DNA of 64,000 bases from Microbacterium sp. Leaf320 (GTDB taxonomy: Bacteria > Actinomycetota > Actinomycetes > Actinomycetales > Microbacteriaceae), in NCBI RefSeq assembly GCF_001423485.1, contig NZ_LMOD01000005.1:248001-312000 (forward strand). The letters are read 5' to 3'. Of the stretch, positions 60,313 through 64,000 are shown in pieces (the first letter of the stretch is position 1; each line of letters begins with the position of its first letter). The position numbers were made by a program, and so were the translations under genes. The notes below the pieces were generated by a model. That model was not told the origin of the DNA and did no database searches. It worked only from the letters and a program-made list of their open reading frames with translations.

Positions 60313-60660
60313 GTGCTCGAATCCGTCACCTCCTCCGCGCTGATCAGCGCTCTCGACGGCCTGGCGTTGCGCCAACGCTCGATCGCCGAGAACATCGCCA
60401 ACGTCAACACCCCCGACTATCAGTCCCAGCGCGTCCAGTTCGAGGATGAGCTGCGGTCCGCTGTCGAGAACGGATCGGGAACCGTCGCCGCCACGGTGGA
60501 GCGGTCGCTCGAACCCACCAGGCTGAACGGCAACAACGTCAACCTCGACACCGAGACGCTGTCGAACATCGACACGGTGCTGCGATTCCAGTTCGCCAGC
60601 CAGGCGATCGGCGGCCAGGCTGCATCGATCACCAAGGCGATCGGCCAGGCCTCCGCATGA
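60313..60660 (+). CDS. flgB: Flagellar basal-body rod protein FlgB
   Basis: A 115-residue proximal rod protein. The typical N-terminus is ALRQRSIAENIANVNTPDYQSQRV, and the C-terminal region is rich in small residues. GGAG lies seven bases before GTG 60313. Its stop overlaps the flgC ATG. Confidence 0.95.
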   Translation: MLESVTSSALISALDGLALRQRSIAENIANVNTPDYQSQRVQFEDELRSAVENGSGTVAATVERSLEPTRLNGNNVNLDTETLSNIDTVLRFQFASQAIGGQAASITKAIGQASA

Positions 60661-61049
60661 CCTTCGACGCCATCGGCATCGCCGGCACGGGCCTCACCGC
60701 CCACCGCAAGTGGCTCGACGCCCTCAGCGACAACATCGCCAACGTCAACACCGCCACTCCCGCAGGCCAGGAGGCCTTCCGCGAGAAGTTCGTCACGGTG
60801 CAGGCGGGCACCGACAGCCCCGGCGTCTACGTCGCGGGGGTCGTCGAGTCGGACGCCGAGGGCAAGCTCGTCTACGACCCCGAGCATCCCTATGCGAACG
60901 AGGACGGGTACGTGCAGTACCCGAATGTCGAGCTCGGCGACCAGATGAGCATGCTCATCCTCGCCCAGCGCGGGTACGAGGCGAACGCCGCCGTCGTGGA
61001 TCGCGCCAAGACGACGTACGAGGCCGCACTGCAGATCGGACGCAACTGA
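60657..61049 (+). CDS. flgC: Flagellar basal-body rod protein FlgC
   Basis: A 130-residue rod protein with GIAGTGLTAHRKWLDALSDNIANVNT near the start and MLILAQRGYEANAAVVDRAKTTYEAALQIG at the end, both family-typical. The ATG overlaps the flgB stop, and the stop is followed directly by fliE (TGATG). Confidence 0.95.
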   Translation: MTFDAIGIAGTGLTAHRKWLDALSDNIANVNTATPAGQEAFREKFVTVQAGTDSPGVYVAGVVESDAEGKLVYDPEHPYANEDGYVQYPNVELGDQMSMLILAQRGYEANAAVVDRAKTTYEAALQIGRN

Positions 61050-61369
61050 TGAGCGGCGCTGTCGAGGCGGTCTCCGCCGCAGGGGTCACCCCGCTCGCGC
61101 CCCTCAGCTTCGAGACCGGTCCCGAAGCCGCAGGCGGGTCGTCGTCGGCCGGCGCCTTCGCGACTTCGCTCACGGGAGCCGTCGAGAACCTCCAGCAGCT
61201 GCAGTCGACATCGAACGGGCTCGCGGTCCAGGCCGTCACGGGCGACCTGCAGGACATCCACCAGGCGATGATCGCCTCGACCCGAGCCTCGGTCACGCTC
61301 GACCTCGTCGTAGCCGTCCGTGATCGCAGCGTGTCGGCATTCAACGAGATCATGAGGATGCAGGCCTGA
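61049..61369 (+). CDS. fliE: Flagellar hook-basal body protein FliE
   Basis: A 106-residue protein connecting the MS ring and rod. The C-terminal half (GDLQDIHQAMIASTRASVTLDLVVAVRDRSVSAFNEIMRMQ) is the FliE signature. The start overlaps the flgC stop by one base and the end overlaps fliF. Confidence 0.94.
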   Translation: MSGAVEAVSAAGVTPLAPLSFETGPEAAGGSSSAGAFATSLTGAVENLQQLQSTSNGLAVQAVTGDLQDIHQAMIASTRASVTLDLVVAVRDRSVSAFNEIMRMQA

Positions 61370-63009
61370 TGCCGAAGATGCTCACGGGATACTACGACCG
61401 CGCGAAGCAGGTCGTGGGAGGATTCTCGCTCGCCCAGCGCACGATCGCGATCATCGGCGTGGCGCTGCTCGTCATGGGAGCCATCGCGCTGGGATCGTGG
61501 TTGACCCGGCCGCAGATGAGCCCGCTGTTCACCGGTCTGAGCGCGGGTGACGCGTCGGCCGTCGTCGAGCAGCTGAAGTCCGCCGGCGTCGGATATGAAC
61601 TCACCGAGGGCGGCGCGACGATCCTCGTCCCGGACGACCAGGTGTACCCCCAGCGGCTCGCGGCGGCATCCGCCGGTCTTCCCGGCGACACCAGCGAGGG
61701 ATACACGCTTCTCGATGAGATGGGAGTGACCGCGAGCGAGTTCCAGCAGTCGGTCACCTACAAGCGGGCGATCGAGGGGGAGCTGGCCGGCACGATCGGC
61801 GCGATGGAGGGAATCTCCACCGCATCGGTGCAGCTGGCGATCCCCGAAGAGAGCGTCTTCGTCTCGGAGCGGCAGAGCCCCACGGCATCCGTCTTCGTGA
61901 AGACCCGGAGCGGGGCGACTCTCAGCGACGAGAAGATCGAGGCGATCGTGCACCTGACCAGTGCCGCGGTGCCGGGCATGACGCCCGAGGATGTGGCGGT
62001 CACTGATCAGGACGGACGGGTGCTCTCGGCCGTCGGAACGGGGCTCACCGGATCCTCGTCGAAGCAGGCCACCGAGCACGAGGCGAAGGTCGCCGCATCG
62101 GTCAACAAGATGCTCGAGACGATCGTCGGCCCCGGCAACGCGACCGTGACGGTGTCGGCCGACGTCGCGAACTCGACATCCGAGCGCATGGACGAGACAT
62201 ACTCCGCTCCGGAGGGCGACCTCAGCGCGTCGGAGCAGACCAAGACCGAGACGTACACCGGCGGCCAGGGCGGCGGCACCGGAGTGCTCGGCCCCGACAA
62301 CATCGCGGTGCCCAACGGTGCGGACGGGAACGGTGCCTACGAGTTCGAGGAGACCTCGCGCAGCAACGCCGTGAACAAGTCGACCGAGAAGACGATCACT
62401 CCGGCCGGCGAGGTCACGAGGCAGACGGTCAGCATCGCACTGAACCGAGGGACGGTCACGGGAGTGACCGCGAACCAGATCGAATCGCTCGTCGCATCGG
62501 CCGCCGGCATCGACCTCGAGCGCGGCGACGAGATCGCTGTCGAGTTCGTCGAGTTCAACGAGTCGGGCGCGACGGCTGCGCAGACCGCCCTCGCGGCTGC
62601 GGAGGCCGAGCGTGATGCGCAGTTCCAGCAGGAGCTGCTGAAGTCGGCGATCATCGGGGGCTCGATACTCCTCGCGATGATCATCCTGATCATCTTCCTG
62701 GTCGTGCGTCGTCGGATGAAGCGCCGCGTGCTGTACACCGACGAAGGTCCGATCGAGTACTTCGCCACCGTGACCGAGAGCGAGGAGCAGAAGCTCAAGT
62801 CGCTCCGCGGGCTGAAGGATGCCGATGCGATCGTGCCGACGGCACCGACGAAGCTGCTCCCGTCGGCGACGGTCGACCTGGACGACGAGCCGGAACCCGA
62901 CAAGGTGCTCGTCGAGCGACGGCGACGCGAGATCGACGACCTCGCCAAGCGCGAACCGGACGCGATCGCCAGCGCCCTGGCCGACCTGATGGATGAGGCG
63001 AGGGTATGA
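61369..63009 (+). CDS. fliF: Flagellar MS-ring protein FliF
   Basis: A 546-residue MS-ring protein with two membrane helices (about residues 25-45 and 425-447), ring-building motifs such as SPLFTGLSAGDASAVVEQL and VKTRSGATLSDEKIEAIVHLTSAAVPGMTPEDVAVTDQDG, and a C-terminal cytoplasmic tail that binds FliG (DDLAKREPDAIASALADLMDE). Its TGA overlaps the fliG ATG. Confidence 0.95.
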   Translation: MPKMLTGYYDRAKQVVGGFSLAQRTIAIIGVALLVMGAIALGSWLTRPQMSPLFTGLSAGDASAVVEQLKSAGVGYELTEGGATILVPDDQVYPQRLAAASAGLPGDTSEGYTLLDEMGVTASEFQQSVTYKRAIEGELAGTIGAMEGISTASVQLAIPEESVFVSERQSPTASVFVKTRSGATLSDEKIEAIVHLTSAAVPGMTPEDVAVTDQDGRVLSAVGTGLTGSSSKQATEHEAKVAASVNKMLETIVGPGNATVTVSADVANSTSERMDETYSAPEGDLSASEQTKTETYTGGQGGGTGVLGPDNIAVPNGADGNGAYEFEETSRSNAVNKSTEKTITPAGEVTRQTVSIALNRGTVTGVTANQIESLVASAAGIDLERGDEIAVEFVEFNESGATAAQTALAAAEAERDAQFQQELLKSAIIGGSILLAMIILIIFLVVRRRMKRRVLYTDEGPIEYFATVTESEEQKLKSLRGLKDADAIVPTAPTKLLPSATVDLDDEPEPDKVLVERRRREIDDLAKREPDAIASALADLMDEARV

Positions 63010-64000
63010 GTCTGCTCACGGATGTGCTGGACGCCCAGGCAGACACGGTCGAGGTGTCGACCGCTGCCGACATCGTCGCCGCACCGATCCCCGAGATGAG
63101 CGGCCTGCGCAAGGCCGCGATCGTGCTGATGAACATGGACCGCGCCGCGAGCGCCGAGGTGCTGCGTCATCTCGGTGAGGAGCGCTCCGAGATGCTGGCC
63201 GCTGAGCTCACCCAGCTCGGCGGTGTGGATGTCGCCTCGACCGCGCGTGCACTCGGGGAGTTCCGCCGCATCGCCCTCGGCGGCGCGGTGCCGTCTCGTG
63301 GCGGACAGGAGCTCGCCACCGGTCTGCTCGAGACCGCCTTCGGGCGCGAGAAGGCCGTCGGGATGGTGGGTCGGGTGATGTCCCAGGGCTCGGTCTCCTT
63401 CGATTTCCTGAACGCCGCCGACCCTGCCCAGCTCGCCACGATCATCGAAGGAGAGCTCCCGACGACGGTCGCGGTCGTGCTGGCGAACCTCCGCGCCGAT
63501 CGTGCGGCGGCGGTTCTCGCGGCCCTGCAGGATCCGCTGCGCACCGACGTCGCCCAGGCGATCGCCACGATGGGCACGGCCACGCAGGAGGCGATCTCGA
63601 TCGTGGCGGACTCGCTGCGTTCGCGCACCGGCGTGTTCGCCATGCGCGACAACCACGAGTCGATCGGGGGAGTGCAGCCGTTGGTGGAGATCATCAACCG
63701 CTCGGACACCGCTCTCGAGAAGTCTCTGCTCGCGAGCCTGGAGGGGCGGGACCTGGCCCTGGCCGAGGATATCCGAAGCCGCATGGTGACCTTCGCCGAC
63801 ATCGCCCGCCTCGAGGATCGCGATGCCCAGCGGGTGCTGCGCGGTATCGACCTGCGCATGCTCGCCTTGGCGCTGAAGGGTGCGGATGAGCAGATCACCG
63901 ACAAGGTGAAGGGCAACATGACCGAGCGCAACCAGGAGAACCTGGCGGAGGAGACGCGTGTGCTCGGTCCTGTGCGGATGCGCCAGGTCGACGAGGCCCG
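63006..64000 (+). CDS. fliG: Flagellar motor switch protein FliG (3' truncated)
   Basis: The gene runs off the right edge; 331 residues are present. FliG couples the C ring to the MS ring and generates torque. The typical N-terminal GLRKAAIVLMNMDRAASAEVLRHLGEERSEML, and the middle domain with LASLEGRDLALAEDIRSRMVTFADIARLEDRDAQRVLRGID are present. Its ATG overlaps the fliF stop. Confidence 0.95.
   Translation, partial: MSLLTDVLDAQADTVEVSTAADIVAAPIPEMSGLRKAAIVLMNMDRAASAEVLRHLGEERSEMLAAELTQLGGVDVASTARALGEFRRIALGGAVPSRGGQELATGLLETAFGREKAVGMVGRVMSQGSVSFDFLNAADPAQLATIIEGELPTTVAVVLANLRADRAAAVLAALQDPLRTDVAQAIATMGTATQEAISIVADSLRSRTGVFAMRDNHESIGGVQPLVEIINRSDTALEKSLLASLEGRDLALAEDIRSRMVTFADIARLEDRDAQRVLRGIDLRMLALALKGADEQITDKVKGNMTERNQENLAEETRVLGPVRMRQVDEA

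Overview
The window is high-GC DNA (many GTG starts, tightly packed genes, overlapping ATGA/GTGA stop-start junctions) and encodes actinobacterial hallmarks: a CtaA/SURF1 oxidase-assembly set, DUF3145, DUF3099 and DUF4190 proteins, a GlgC/GlgM-type divergent pair, a discrete FAS-II cluster with a FasR-type regulator, and a BioYMN biotin importer with a BioQ-type repressor. Together with a flagellar cluster this points to a motile member of the Microbacteriaceae, most likely Microbacterium. This is an inference from gene content; no database search was possible.

Layout. 1-5817: partial ctaA, then sufB-sufD-Rieske-sufC-sufT and a MalY-like aminotransferase. 5866-8365: divergent bioQ / bioY-bioM-bioN around two BioQ-like operators. 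8312-12288: membrane acyltransferase, two-component system and DedA protein (minus strand). 12400-16247: CHY zinc-finger protein, ABC-F ATPase, PNPOx-like protein, cupin and a GH16-like protein. 16254-18308: SURF1, small proteins, DUF3099 and DUF4190. 18445-24316: FabG, a hydrolase, SerB, GlgC divergent from GlgM, an ABC ATPase and L31 type B behind a structured leader. 24384-29625: small membrane protein, proline iminopeptidase, a DUF262/DUF1524 protein, an oxygenase-like protein behind an iron-box-like site, and DUF3145.

29767-39625: a MocR regulator (YczR-like) divergent from a YczE-like membrane protein, then a long minus-strand run aceE-fasR-fabD-fabH-acpP-fabF linking acetyl-CoA supply to fatty-acid synthesis. 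39840-40174: a broken carboxymuconolactone-decarboxylase-like gene and a tRNA-Val. 40273-52546 is the most accessory-looking part: chloroperoxidase-like hydrolase, MFS exporter with an XRE/NB-ARC/TPR (STAND) protein, a PucR-type regulator divergent from a hydrolase lacking its nucleophile serine, an MFS protein with a monooxygenase-like tail, an oxalate-decarboxylase-type bicupin, a TrxR-like flavoprotein with a UBP zinc finger, and a DyP peroxidase. 52617-55981: a MetP/MetS-type sodium symporter with its tiny subunit, and a molybdopterin oxidoreductase/flavin reductase set. 56184-64000: flagellar genes (FliA-type sigma, fliC, fliD, fliS, fliT-like, flgB, flgC, fliE, fliF, partial fliG).

The strongest window-wide signal beyond gene content is a repeated promoter geometry: at ten or more loci a TANNNT-type -10 hexamer lies 6-8 bases before the start codon, which predicts leaderless mRNAs.
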